64,000 bases of DNA from Apostichopus japonicus. Its lineage: Eukaryota > Echinodermata > Holothuroidea > Aspidochirotida > Stichopodidae. The translations under genes and the position numbers were made by a program. Shown piece by piece: positions 19,901-31,900 of the stretch (within the stretch, counting starts at the first letter, position 1; each line of letters begins with the position of its first letter). Below the pieces are notes generated by a model that ran no database searches, was not told the DNA's origin, and saw only the letters and a list, made by a program, of their open reading frames with translations. The stretch spans positions 20,124,999 to 20,188,998 of the forward strand of contig NC_092565.1 in NCBI RefSeq assembly GCF_037975245.1, written 5' to 3'.

Positions 19901-22900
19901 TCAGCGCCCTATTGTCGTGCATATCTATAATAGTCATGAGCCATTTGCTGAGTTAAGGATATGTATGCCTTACTTCTTTTTAATGGTGCACAAAGTTTTA
20001 TTTCCAAATAACACAATGGAAACGCTTTTTCCTCACCCTCAGGAAAAGCAACAATATCGAATGATGGCGCTACCATCGTAAAGCTCCTTGACGTGGTCCA
20101 CCCCGCAGCAAAGACGCTTGTGGAAATAGCAAAATCACAAGATGCAGAGGTAAAATAACATTCCAGATATGAACCACCTCACTTATTTCAAATTGTTTTA
20201 TCTTATTTGCTCAGGAGACAGAAACGAACCGTTTTAGAGGTGACAGTCTCATGTACAAAGCTTTTTTAATAGCTGAATGCATTTTCAAATGTAGTGTAGC
20301 ACGTTCCAGATGTGTTGGTGTTTTATTCATGACATACTCATAGTATATGAAGGTTCTGCTCACAGGAAACAGCTATAGATCTTTGCATTTGTGTAGCAAT
20401 TCCAAGATAAAGCAAATTCAGCTGTCAATTTGCAAAACATGGTGGGGATGAAAAACTACTCCAAAGCTGAGAACAGTCTTGTCGTAAATTATTCATGATT
20501 TAATGGTGCTATCAATAGGCTGCCATTTTGTCAATTCATGATGTCATAGTACCAGGTGGAAGTGGGAAAACCATTTAAATTTAAAGATAAAATGAAATAA
20601 TGTTAATAAAAACAACATTGCCAATATCACTGGGATCGTATTAAAAAAAATTAACATTTTAGAATCAGCATTGGTAATATCTTTCTCTACCATTGGAAAA
20701 ATGCATTAAATACAAGCTAAATCACTAAAACATTCAAGCATAAGTGACTGGATATGTCATAGTTATACTAAAGACAAGTTTCAGGCCATTAAAACCGTGA
20801 TATATGTCAAAGCGGATTACAAAATTTTAGCTGTTTCACATGAGCTAATGATGATAGGTTGGCTGCTCTGTGTTTCACCAGATTTATAATTATTGCTAAC
20901 TGATCGATCGATCGATCACACTATACAGGTGAGACTGTTATTTCTAGTTATTTCTAGTTTAGCAACATTTACCAGTCCCACTGTGAATTGTGAGTGAATT
21001 GAATATCAAAAAGCTGTTATATGTCATCGATAAATAGACAACCTGTCTCTATCAGGTATTTTTGTTTTTCTTTAAAGGTAAACTTGTATTATCTTTGATA
21101 TACTAATAACCTACTTTTCTTCCCCCCACACTATAGGTTGGTGACGGTACCACTACGGTGACAATGCTAGCCGCTGAGCTCTTGAAGCAAGTCAAGACAT
21201 TCGTTGAAGACAATGTTCACCCGCAAGTTATCGTCAGAGCATACCGCAAAGCCACTCAGTTAGCATTGGAGAAAATTGATGAAATTGCATTTAGTATCCC
21301 TAGAGAAAACCTAGTGTAAGTATCTGACTTGAAGTTTGAGTACCCTGCTGGTTTGGTAATGTCAAAGTTTAGCAAGCAACCTATCCATTGCAAAGCCTGG
21401 CCATGCCTTCCCCTCCCCCACCCCCACCCAAAAAAAAATTAAGGAAAAAGAGAACTTTCACTTAAGCCAGTGATGCATTCTTCGCACTGCTTGCACCCCT
21501 TCAAGCAACTTGACCAAAAAGTTCAATAAAAAGCCAGTAGGTTACAAGGAAAGTCAGAAATGAAGGCAGAGCTTGCTTTAGAGACTGAAAAGATATAAGC
21601 ACCCCCTTAGACACATAAAGGCAGCATTGCCAGAAATGGGGTGGGGGACACACGACTCCCTTCCATCCCACCCCTGGACTGCAAGTTTGACACCCAGTCT
21701 GTGAAAGGGACAAAGTACTTCCTATTGTCTGACATATTCATTCTTTAATCCTGCTTTTGTAGAGAGCACAGACAGTTACTGCAGAAGTGTGCGGCAACGA
21801 CGCTGAGCTCCAAACTAGTCGCCGGGCAGAAGGACTTCTTTGCCAAGATGGTGGTAGATGCAGTCAGCATGCTGGACGAACTTTTACCTCTTAACATGAT
21901 CGGCATCAAGAAAGTACAGGGTGGAGCATTAGAGGTAGATACCAACATTTGTCTCATTTCAAGCAGATTTGATTACTTAAACATTGTTCCAATAATTCCA
22001 TTGGAGTCGGTATTGCCTAAAGGATTGGCTTTCAATTGTAGCTGGAAAAATGAGGTGGATTTAGATGAGATTTTTGTGTTCATTATTGTACTACATTGGG
22101 CTTAAATAGCTGATTATTGTACTCTTCATGGGCTTAATTAGCTGATTATTGTACTCTTCATGGGCTTAATTAGCTGATTTGGTCAAATGATTGATGGGGG
22201 TTGGGACTGGAACCTTGTAGAGGTACAAAATGGTGTGATGATAGTTAAGATTATGCAGCATCACTTAAAACACATCTCAAAAATTTAGATAATGTTTAAA
22301 TTTCATCCATGAGCAGTATCAGAAAACTTAACAGTTTTCAAACCTACATACAGGCATTAATATTTTCCTTGTCTATGCTGTTGACCCTATTACAGGCCCA
22401 AAAAATAATAGCAATGCATTGGACACAAGAAGTGTGTACCATCCAATTAACATGGAAAATTAAGGCACGATTAGAACATAAGGAACAATTTGAAAATCTT
22501 TTACAAAAGTATAGCCACGTGATGTAGTAAACTCAAAAGAGTTACTGGTACAAGCTTTTTCATTGATGCTAGGAAACTGGTTAAATACATTCTGTTATTC
22601 ATTTTGTAAGGATTCTTCAGACCACACATACCAATGTTTTGCAAATTAAATTTGATCTTTCGACAATAACAAAAATTAGAACAAGCAAATAAACACAAAG
22701 GGCTTAAATAAGAAGAAAAAATGCAGCAGGATTTCATTGTTATTGTTTGTTACTTTTCTTTTACCGTTTCTAGGAATCCAGATTGATCGCCGGTGTAGCT
22801 TTTAAGAAAACGTTTTCCTATGCAGGTTTTGAGATGCAAAGAAAGAAATATTTAAAACCCAAAATAGCACTACTTAATGTTGAACTTGAACTGAAGGCTG

Positions 22901-25900
22901 AGAAGGCAAATGCGGAGGTCAGAGTGGACAGTGTAGAGGTGAGTAGAGTCATCGTTTCCATCGGTTACTCTGTTTCTTTCCTTCTAAACATTGCTGCTGC
23001 TTCTCCATTTCCCAGACTCCTTGTAACACTCCTCCTGGGCACTCTGGAGAGAGATGAGTGGAATAGACGAGACCCAACATATGGGATGTTTGTCTTCTGT
23101 GGGGGGGGGGGGGGGTTTAGCTTTTAGATATGTTTGGTGCAAAACCAGTCTTTGGTTGTGAAAGAGATTTGAATTTAGAAATGTGCTGCAATATATTGAA
23201 TCATTCCTCTGAATGCCTTTTTATGGAATGTGTCGATAGGGACCAGGCAGTTACGTGTGATGGACCCAAGGAGGTAGGGAATACTCTGTGTGTTCAAACT
23301 TTGTGAAGTAGCTTTGAAGGCTCTGACTTCATTAAATGCTGTGGTTCCCATGTACAAAACTGCTGTTCGTCTTTGCACTCGTGTAGCATTTTGCATAGCA
23401 TTTTGGGAAGCAGTACCGGAAAAAGTACTCCCTGTGTGGTTCTTACAGGGCCAACAGGTCATAAGTGACTCAGAAGTACTTCCTGGCCCTCATAGAGTTT
23501 AAAAGAAACCCCATAATATGACAATGTTGTTTTGTTGCAGTTCTGAAGCGCTTTGCTTGGCTCTTCTGTTATAATTCTTGTAATGTCAGATCTCTCTGTT
23601 AAGTCTGTGTATTGCACATATTTACTATCTGAGCTGAATCCATGTTACGGTTATGAATAAGAGTCTGTCCCATTCATTGTCGACCCTGTGAACTCTAGCA
23701 TACAAACAGCTCCTGCATCAGAAAATCAATGGCCATGACCAGGCTAGGCAATACCTATATATTTCTACATGTTGTGTTTTCTTTATGAACTCTTTTAGGA
23801 AAAACTTGCATCTAAACTGTTATAGTTTATTGTTCACCCTGCTTTTTGTGTCCATGATGTCCATTCAGACAAAGAGGAGATCTTAAATGAAGAATCTGTT
23901 TACCCATGATGACATTTGAAGTACTCTGTCCATGCATCTATTAAGAGAATGGGGAAAAAACATGTTCCAACTAATGATTTTTCATTTTTTCTCTATTTTA
24001 GGAATATCAAAACATTGTAGATGCAGAATGGACAATTCTGTACGATAAACTCGATGCCATCGTGCAGAGCGGTGCGAAGGTTGTGCTTTCCAAGCTTCCT
24101 ATTGGTGATGTTGCTACACAGTATTTTGCTGATAGGTGAGTTATTTTTTTTTTATTTGCTTCTGTTAATCAACTTTTGGTTCCTTTGTCTTCCCAAGTAG
24201 TCATCAATGCCACATTCATCATTTTCATCATTTATATAACCAAAATATCTTTCTTCACTGTCAAAACTATATTGAGGGGGGTGGGGTGGGGGGCTGTGAT
24301 GTCTCAACAATCGCATAACCATGATGCTTCTTGCCCTTTAAAAAGACCTACTTTTTCCCCCTTTTATTCCTGTGTACAAAAGCTCTTATGTACATGTTTG
24401 CACTGGTATAGAAATTTAACCATTTGGCATATCATTTTGTGATGTGGTACAGTATAAAATTATTTCCTGATTGTGGTCAAGCGTTGTTCTCTTTGTATCC
24501 ATCTGAAAGGTTTGAGTTGTTCCAACAAACAAAATTTCCTACAACGAGAGAAGTTTGCAATGTCTATCTGAGCTATATTTACAAAACTCCTGTGTCATGA
24601 AGATTAAGAAAGCACTGGGTTAAAAACAGGGCAACGGCTCATGCCCTATTCAGGTGGTACTTTGACGGCCATTGTTTTTGTTCTCAAAACACTGTTATTG
24701 TTTACACTCTAAAGTATAAATTGCTTAAACTTTGTGAAATAAATAAAATCTAGCAGAAATTACCTTTGTCATAATAATAGGCCTTGTCTGTAGTAAAAGA
24801 GATCACGCCATCACGGTAGTAGAGATCCATAGTTCGTGTAGATGATGGAAATCAGAGTGAGGCTTTCCAATTTGAAACTCATGTGAGCTAAAGTTTGCCA
24901 AATCTCCCATTGATTTTGACTTTGAAAGCTTGATGTTATAGTTGAAGGCTAACTAACCTATGCTAATTTGAAAAAAAGAAAAGATGAATAATATATTATG
25001 TGAGGATTTTTTTTAAATGATGCCCACAGGATAAAACCGTTGTCGTAGCAAGTATATACCACTCGATGGTTAAAATTCAGGAAAAAATTCCCCCTTTTCC
25101 ATGGAAACACCATCCAATCAATACTTTGATATAGCTTTGCTTTTTGATTTTTACTTTTTCTTTTTTCTTTTATGATATATTACAATAGATTATTTCTAAT
25201 TCACCTTGAATGGTGAGACGGTAGTCTCATGTGAGGATAGGTTACCTTAGGGACATCAAATTATTTAACATTGAAACTTAAAATGTATGTATATATGTGC
25301 ATAAATAAAAAAAAATTAAGAAGGAAGTTAGTAAGCAATCATGATCAGGAAAGTTTCTGTTTTTTTGAGAAGAGAATGCTTCAACAACAGTTTTATGGTT
25401 CAGAATAGGAAAGAGCCAACTTTGAAATGAAATGTCATGTCGGATATATAGACAAAGTTTGAAAACATGACGGTGCTCAAATCGCTAGAGATTAGATCCC
25501 CTGGTTCTTCATATGTCCTTTTTTAAGGGACCAGGGGAGAGGTAATGGAAACACTTATCTTGGACCAGCTGAGGTTTAAGATATCCACATGAGTCAACCA
25601 CAGATTTGTTGCCATAATTCTGTCAGGTGTTACGATTGTGGTAGATTGACCCTGGTCCAGCATGAGGGATTACCTGTGACCGTTCTGGTCACAAATCTTC
25701 CCGTTATCTTGTCTAGACCAGGAACCATTCCCATTGAGAGTTGGTCCTTTGTCTGCCTTCATGGCAAGCTATTGATACGGGCCTTAGTTTTGGGGATGGA
25801 CATTTAAATCTCATTTTCAATGAAACTGCTGGAGGGTGAGGTATTAGATTGGATTTTTTGTCTTACCTTGATCCGCAGGAAACTGATTTAATTTACCAAT

Positions 25901-28900
25901 TATTGCTGTAATTTATCACGATTATTATCATTTGTGATGAAGAAATTTTGTTTAAAGTTTAAATATGAAGTTAGGAGAAAGAGGGGGGGCGGGGAATTAT
26001 GCCCCTCGATGGCCTTTTGTCAAGGTTCAATTTATACAGAGGGAAGAAGAAAAGGCTAAATCTCTGGCAGTCTGCAATTCTGCGGCTAACTCCTGCAACT
26101 CTTTCTTCGCCTTTATAGAGTAGAGTAGTTTATTTGCTTCTGACGTGTATTTGCAGAACTATTTGACCAAAGTTTCAAGTAAAAGTGTAAAGCAGGTCGA
26201 TTTTTCCGTGCATTCACACTTTCATGAAGTGCATATGAACATTGCTAGTAATTCCCACTACACCCTTCACCATGACAAGAGACAGTGCCAATGGAAATGT
26301 GTCAAAAAATCTGTTATTTTGTACAAACAAAACACCTTTTAGCTCACATGACTACCTTAAAGGTCTCTCGGCTACCTCCCAGGGGTCGTGAAGGATATGA
26401 GCATATCACACTGCGACATAACAGTATGCAGCTGCTCACTCTCTCTTGTTACTATTCCCAGGGACCTCTTCTGTGCGGGAAGAGTGCCAGAAGAGGACTT
26501 GAAGCGTACCATGCAGGCCTGTGGGGGCGCCATCCAAACATCCGTGCAATCCATGACAGACGACGTCCTCGGTATGTGCGAGATATTCGAAGAGGAACAA
26601 ATAGGAGGCGAAAGGTGAGAAAGTTGTACGTGTGTGGTTGTCAACGTTGCTGTGATTTTTGTGGAAGGTGTCGAAGGGGAAGGTGTAAGTGGGAAGGATT
26701 CCCACACAGGTGAAATGTCATGGGCTACTCTTAAGATGGCTACACATTGCATAAAGTGTCAACATGTAACGGTCACTAGAGCATTACTTGTGAAAGAGAA
26801 GTTTTACTTCCAAGGAATGAAAAAAAAGAAGAAGAAGAATACTTTAAACCATCGTATTAGTAACTTACAAATTTGAATACAGGAATGGTACTATTTACAG
26901 AACCAAAAATCAATGTTAAAAGGTTGCTCAATTGAAAATAATTTCCACTCTTCTGTCTTCCCTTTCGGGGGGAAAAATATCAAGAGTTTCCATTTAGAAA
27001 ACATTGTGTTTACATTTTCATTGTATGATTCCGTTTACAGTACCTGTTGTTGATCTTTGCTGTTGTATTGCACTCTTGCAATTTTGTAATGCCTACTAAA
27101 TAAGATGCTGACTATAAGACTAGCTCCTGTGGTAATGTCTGTCTTACTCAGGTGATCTGTTCTAAGCTTTTAGGATTCCAGCCACATGAGTCAACCACAG
27201 ATTTGTTGCCATAATTCTGTCTGGTGTTACGATTGTGGTAGATTGACCCTGGTCCAGCATGAGGGATTACCTGCGACCGTTCTGGTCACAAATCTTCCCG
27301 TTATCTTGCCTAGACCAGGAACCATTCCCATTGAGAGTTGGTCCTTTGTCTGCCTTCATGGCAAGCTATTGATACGGGCCTTAGTTTTGGGGACGGACAA
27401 CTGTTGTTCTGTTTTGTTATATTTAACCGAGCAGGAGTCCGGTGTGCTGTACTTGCTTAGAGCAACTGGACTGCTGATATTAAGCAAGGTATTAAACCCT
27501 AGTTAGGGTTCTGCTCAAGCAGCTTTTAATTATATGCTGTTATGCAGGGTATCTTTAAAGTAATTGCTGTTGTATCAGACTCCAGGGCCTGACATAAATG
27601 CTTTCTTTCTGGCCAAAGGCAAGTGGATATTGCATCGGACGTGTAGCATTCGCTCATGACTAGTCCTCTGGGCCTGTCAATGTTTACTGCAGCAAATTTG
27701 AGAAAAGCAAATTAAAGATATTAACTAATGCAACCCCAGTTTGATCATGATGGCCTTGCAAAGATTGATCTCTCAGTAGATGAGACCATCAAGAACCCAA
27801 CGTCACAAAGTAAGGACAAGTGAGCTAAATATAAAACCGCAGGATGTTTGTCAGATGCGTTTTATCACTTTTGTCGGTACGTCTTTCTTGATCATTCTTT
27901 TGATTTTTTGTTGTTGCAGGTTCAATCTCTTCACAGGTTGTCCACAAGCCAAGACATGCACCCTGATACTCCGAGGTGGAGCTGAACAGTTTATAGAAGA
28001 GACCGAGAGATCCCTCCACGATGCCATCATGATCGTCAGGAGGGCCATCAAGAACGATGCCGTAGTAGCAGGTATGTTGCATGTTCAGTGGTGTCACCAC
28101 CGTGGTGACCGCTCCCCCCCTACCACCACCACCCCATGTCATGGGCTACTAAGTCGTCAAGAGGCGGCTACTACATTTTCTCAGTCGAATCATAGTAAAC
28201 CAGTAAAATATCATTGTATGGTCACAGAAAACATATTGTTACAAGGATTTGTTTTTTTGGGAACACATTGTGTGTTAAATATAATACACATATTTTTCAA
28301 AAGGATTTAAGTAAACCAAAACCTTCAGGTAGTAGCCTTACTTTGAAGTTTTGTAATTGTTTTCTTTTTTGGAGTTTTAAAGTAAACCGTTAAAATGAAA
28401 GGAAAAACTTGGTTTTTCGCTGTATAAGATTCATTTACACAGATGTTAATAGAAGAGACTTGCAATATTTAACGAAGGGCAAAATGTAAGATTTTCCAGA
28501 AAAAGAAAGCTGAAGAAAACTGCATTTTCTTTAACGAACAGACTTGTTACATTTTAATGAAATCTTACCTGATAAACTTTGGCCTTTGCCTCTTTTATTA
28601 ACACTAATGTGGACTCAGAAACAAGCGAAACATAAAACCAAATACATTTGTTGAACTTTGCCGATGAAGACCAAACCCGAACGTGTATTGGAAAGGCGGT
28701 CAAAATTTATGTGGTGTTGTTTGTTTGGAAGTAAAGTTAAAGATCTTATACTTTACCCCGACGATTTCTTGTCAAAGCTCTGACACTGATCTGTATGGAA
28801 TCCTTGGAGAGTCAATTACCTTGTTGGTTTCAGGTGTTGTCCTACTTGAAGTAGGATATTGAGTTTAATTCTCTTTTTTTTTTTCATTTCAAACACTTTC

Positions 28901-31900
28901 TTGTCCACGGTGATGAACTTGCCTTATAATAACAAGATAAGGTTTTCCTTTCCTTAAATCGAGAGAAAACCAAAAAAAAAGGGGGGGGGGGGATGTTGAA
29001 TTATTCATCTTCATGTGGGAATTTCTTAGTTGTGGTTTGAATGTGATTAACCACAATGTCGATGAAGCTGAATGTTGGACAAGTTTCCCAGAGTGGAACT
29101 TTGCCCATAAAGTATTCTTAACTTTTGTGGGTCAAATGGGAAAAAAAAGGCGAATAAATTGTTACCTCGACTTCTTGTAAGTTTGATAAATTTCTGTGAT
29201 TCTTTGTTGGCAATCTACGAAAAAAAATGGTGGGAATATTGCAAATTCCCAACCAAATTATAGATAGATGCTTTAAGGCTACTGATAATCTTAATTAGCC
29301 GAGCCAGACAATTTTGCCCTGTCGGTGGATTGAAAATTTTAATCTATCTTTTGGACGATGGCGAAAGAAGTTTATAGGTTGCAGCAAAACTTCTTTGTAT
29401 CTTGTATTTAAAGAGTTGTTATTAAGCGTAAACGTACCTCAAGATCAGTATTAAATTCTGAGAGAAACATTCTCAAAAAGTGTGTCAAAGTCTTTTACCT
29501 CCAAACCCAATAATGATGAGCTGTCTGTTTTAGTGTGAGGAACATTGTCAAACCGGTTTAATTAAACTTTGTATGTATTGTGAACAATACTGCCGCGTAT
29601 AAGCCGTAAATTGATGCGCTTCGAGGTACCGTTGGGATTTGCGGTTTGTCTCGTTAATCGAGATGAGCAGTGACGTTAGTCGATGTTCCTCTGGACAGAG
29701 ATGGCCTGTTTTGTATCTGCCGTGCTCAAAACGTTATTTCATTAGATGTTTCTGGGGGATTTGGGGTCTCATCTATTACATAGGTTTGACACACATTTCT
29801 TGAGAGTTCATCACTGTTCTGTTTGTTCAGACGTGTAAATTAGGGTGCACTTTGAAGATTTGAAAGTAAAAAAATATGTCTGTCGATGGCCCTACATTTC
29901 AATTGGTTCTAATTTGTGTGAAGGTGCACCCAAGTCGTATGACCTGTGATAGAATGTTTATAAGTGACCTTGTTGGGGTTCTGTATAAAGCTAGATTAGT
30001 GATGTTCTAGGGCAGCGTGTCCTTGTTAATGATTGCCCATATGTCTTCAGATATGTTGTGTTGTGAAGGGGGGGGGGTGCAGGGTAGGGAAGGGTTTTGA
30101 GTTTATGAGGTGTTCTGAAAAAAAACCCAGAAACCATAGCCTTCATGTTGTGAGTACATTGGGTAGAGAATACATGTGAAAGCCAATGTATTATAATGAA
30201 TTCTTAGAGATTACTATCAAGTTTAAGGAACTTACAAGGCAAACTGTAATTATGGTAAGAAACCAAGGTTTGGCATAAGATGTATCCTTGCCTAGTTTAT
30301 ATATCAGTTCCATCCCTGCCTGGTTCCTTTCAATCCCCCCCCCCCACCCACCTCTTCCCTCCATTCTGCACCCTCCCCTTTATCTTTCTCACTCTCTCAA
30401 TATTCTTATTGTTCTCTTTCTTAGTTGAAACAGTTAGAAAGAGAATCAAAGCTCATGTTTTGTTTTTTTTTTCATTTCAGGCGGTGGTGCTATTGAAATG
30501 GAGATCAGTAAATATCTTCGAGATGTGTCGAGGACGATTCCCGGTAAACAGCAGATCCTGATTGGTGCCTACGCCAAGGCCCTGGAGATCATTCCTCGCC
30601 AGTTGTGTGATAACGCTGGCTTTGACGCCACCAACATTCTCAACAAACTGAGGCAGAAACATGCCCAAGGTAAGTGGCGGGCGGTAAGGAGAATCTCCCA
30701 CTGTAATTAAAACTAATTTCCAATCCTCTGTCTTCCCTTTCGGGAGGGGGGGTGGGGGAATATCAGAGTTTACATTTAGAAAACTTTCTGTTTACATTTT
30801 AATTGTAAAAAAAAAAGTTTACAGTACCTGTGGTTGATCTTTGCTGTTGTACTGCACTCTTGCAATATTGTAATGCCTACTAAATAAGATGCTGACTTTA
30901 AGACTAGCTCCTGTGGTAATGTCTGTCTTACTCAGGTGATCTGCTCTTAGCTATTAGGATTCCAGCCACATGAGTCAACCACAGATTTGTTGCCATAATT
31001 CTGTCTGGTGTTACGATTGTGGTAGATTGACCCTGGTCCAAGCATGAGGGATTACCTGCGACCGTTCTGGTCGCAAATCTTCCCGTCATCTTGCCTAGAC
31101 CAGGAACCATTCCCATTGAGAGTTGGTCCTTTGTCTGCCTTCATGGCATCTATTGATATGGGCCTTAGTTTTGGGGACGGACAGCTGTTGTTCTGTTTTC
31201 TTATATTTTTTGTTATATTTAACCAATAATGTCCCGTATGATGGTCTAGACTTGTCAGGGGTTCTAAATGAAATGAAATTTTCTATGGTGACCAGAAAGA
31301 GGTATTAGTTGTAGCAAAGAGCCTGAAAGAAGCTAAATCTCACTCTAGGGTAGACTAGGGTAGGACTGTAAGGTGTCCAAGGCTACATACCTGATTGCTG
31401 CATTATTGCTGGCCAATCTTATTTTCAGGCCAGATTGAAATCTTTTCTGAAGGGAATTAGCTAGAGGCTTCCCTTTAAGAGATCTGTTGTAATATAGCAC
31501 CTTTTTCTGTGATTGGTAGTATTGAACAGATTTGTTAGTACTTTCATCTGTAAGTACAACACAGAAATGGAAAAACAACAGGTCTTCTGAGTATGATGGA
31601 CATTGTTATGATTTAAATCAGCGGTCTGGAAACTTAAGACCTATGACCTGGGAGATTCCATGAGCCACAACCCACCAGACCCCCCCTCCCCCCACCCATC
31701 ACAATCCATGCTCAGAATGCATGAATTCTAGTTTGGACTGGACGTCACCAAGCTTTGTAAACTTGTTTTATGATGTCTGGAAATTCCCAAAAGACCCACC
31801 AAAATTTGTTCTGTGACCTTTTCTTGGGTCATGCCCCATAGTGTGTGGATCATTGATAAAATACAAGCCCTTGACCAGTGGAAGTAGCAAAAGTATGCTA

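Larger units (their letters stand above)
26615..27919 (+). other. CCT7 intron 8 (hosts snoRNA copy 2)
   Basis: A 1.3-kb intron. About 26930-27433 is a segment shared with intron 10 that contains snoRNA copy 2. Confidence 0.7.

Noticed and set aside
20842-20908. C/D-box snoRNA in CCT7 intron 3 (ATGATGA ... CTGA)
   Set aside because: No terminal stem, no D' box and no evident rRNA-complementary guide; likely chance words.
26285-26713. 142-codon frame and opposing frames over 26372-26752
   Set aside because: Shadow frames of CCT7 exon 8 (26462-26614); only the frame giving [13 protein letters not shown] continues the chaperonin.
25589-27506. Protein-coding ORFs beginning MSQPQICC at 25589 and 27186
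   Set aside because: They coincide with the snoRNA copies. The third copy has frame-breaking single-base indels, while the RNA stems and guides are kept.
25585-31186. Identity of the intronic RNAs as U17/snR30, another ~210-nt H/ACA RNA
   Set aside because: The U17 signature motifs (AUAUUCCUA and AAACCAU in the 3' hairpin) are absent, while both pockets match the U19 target exactly.
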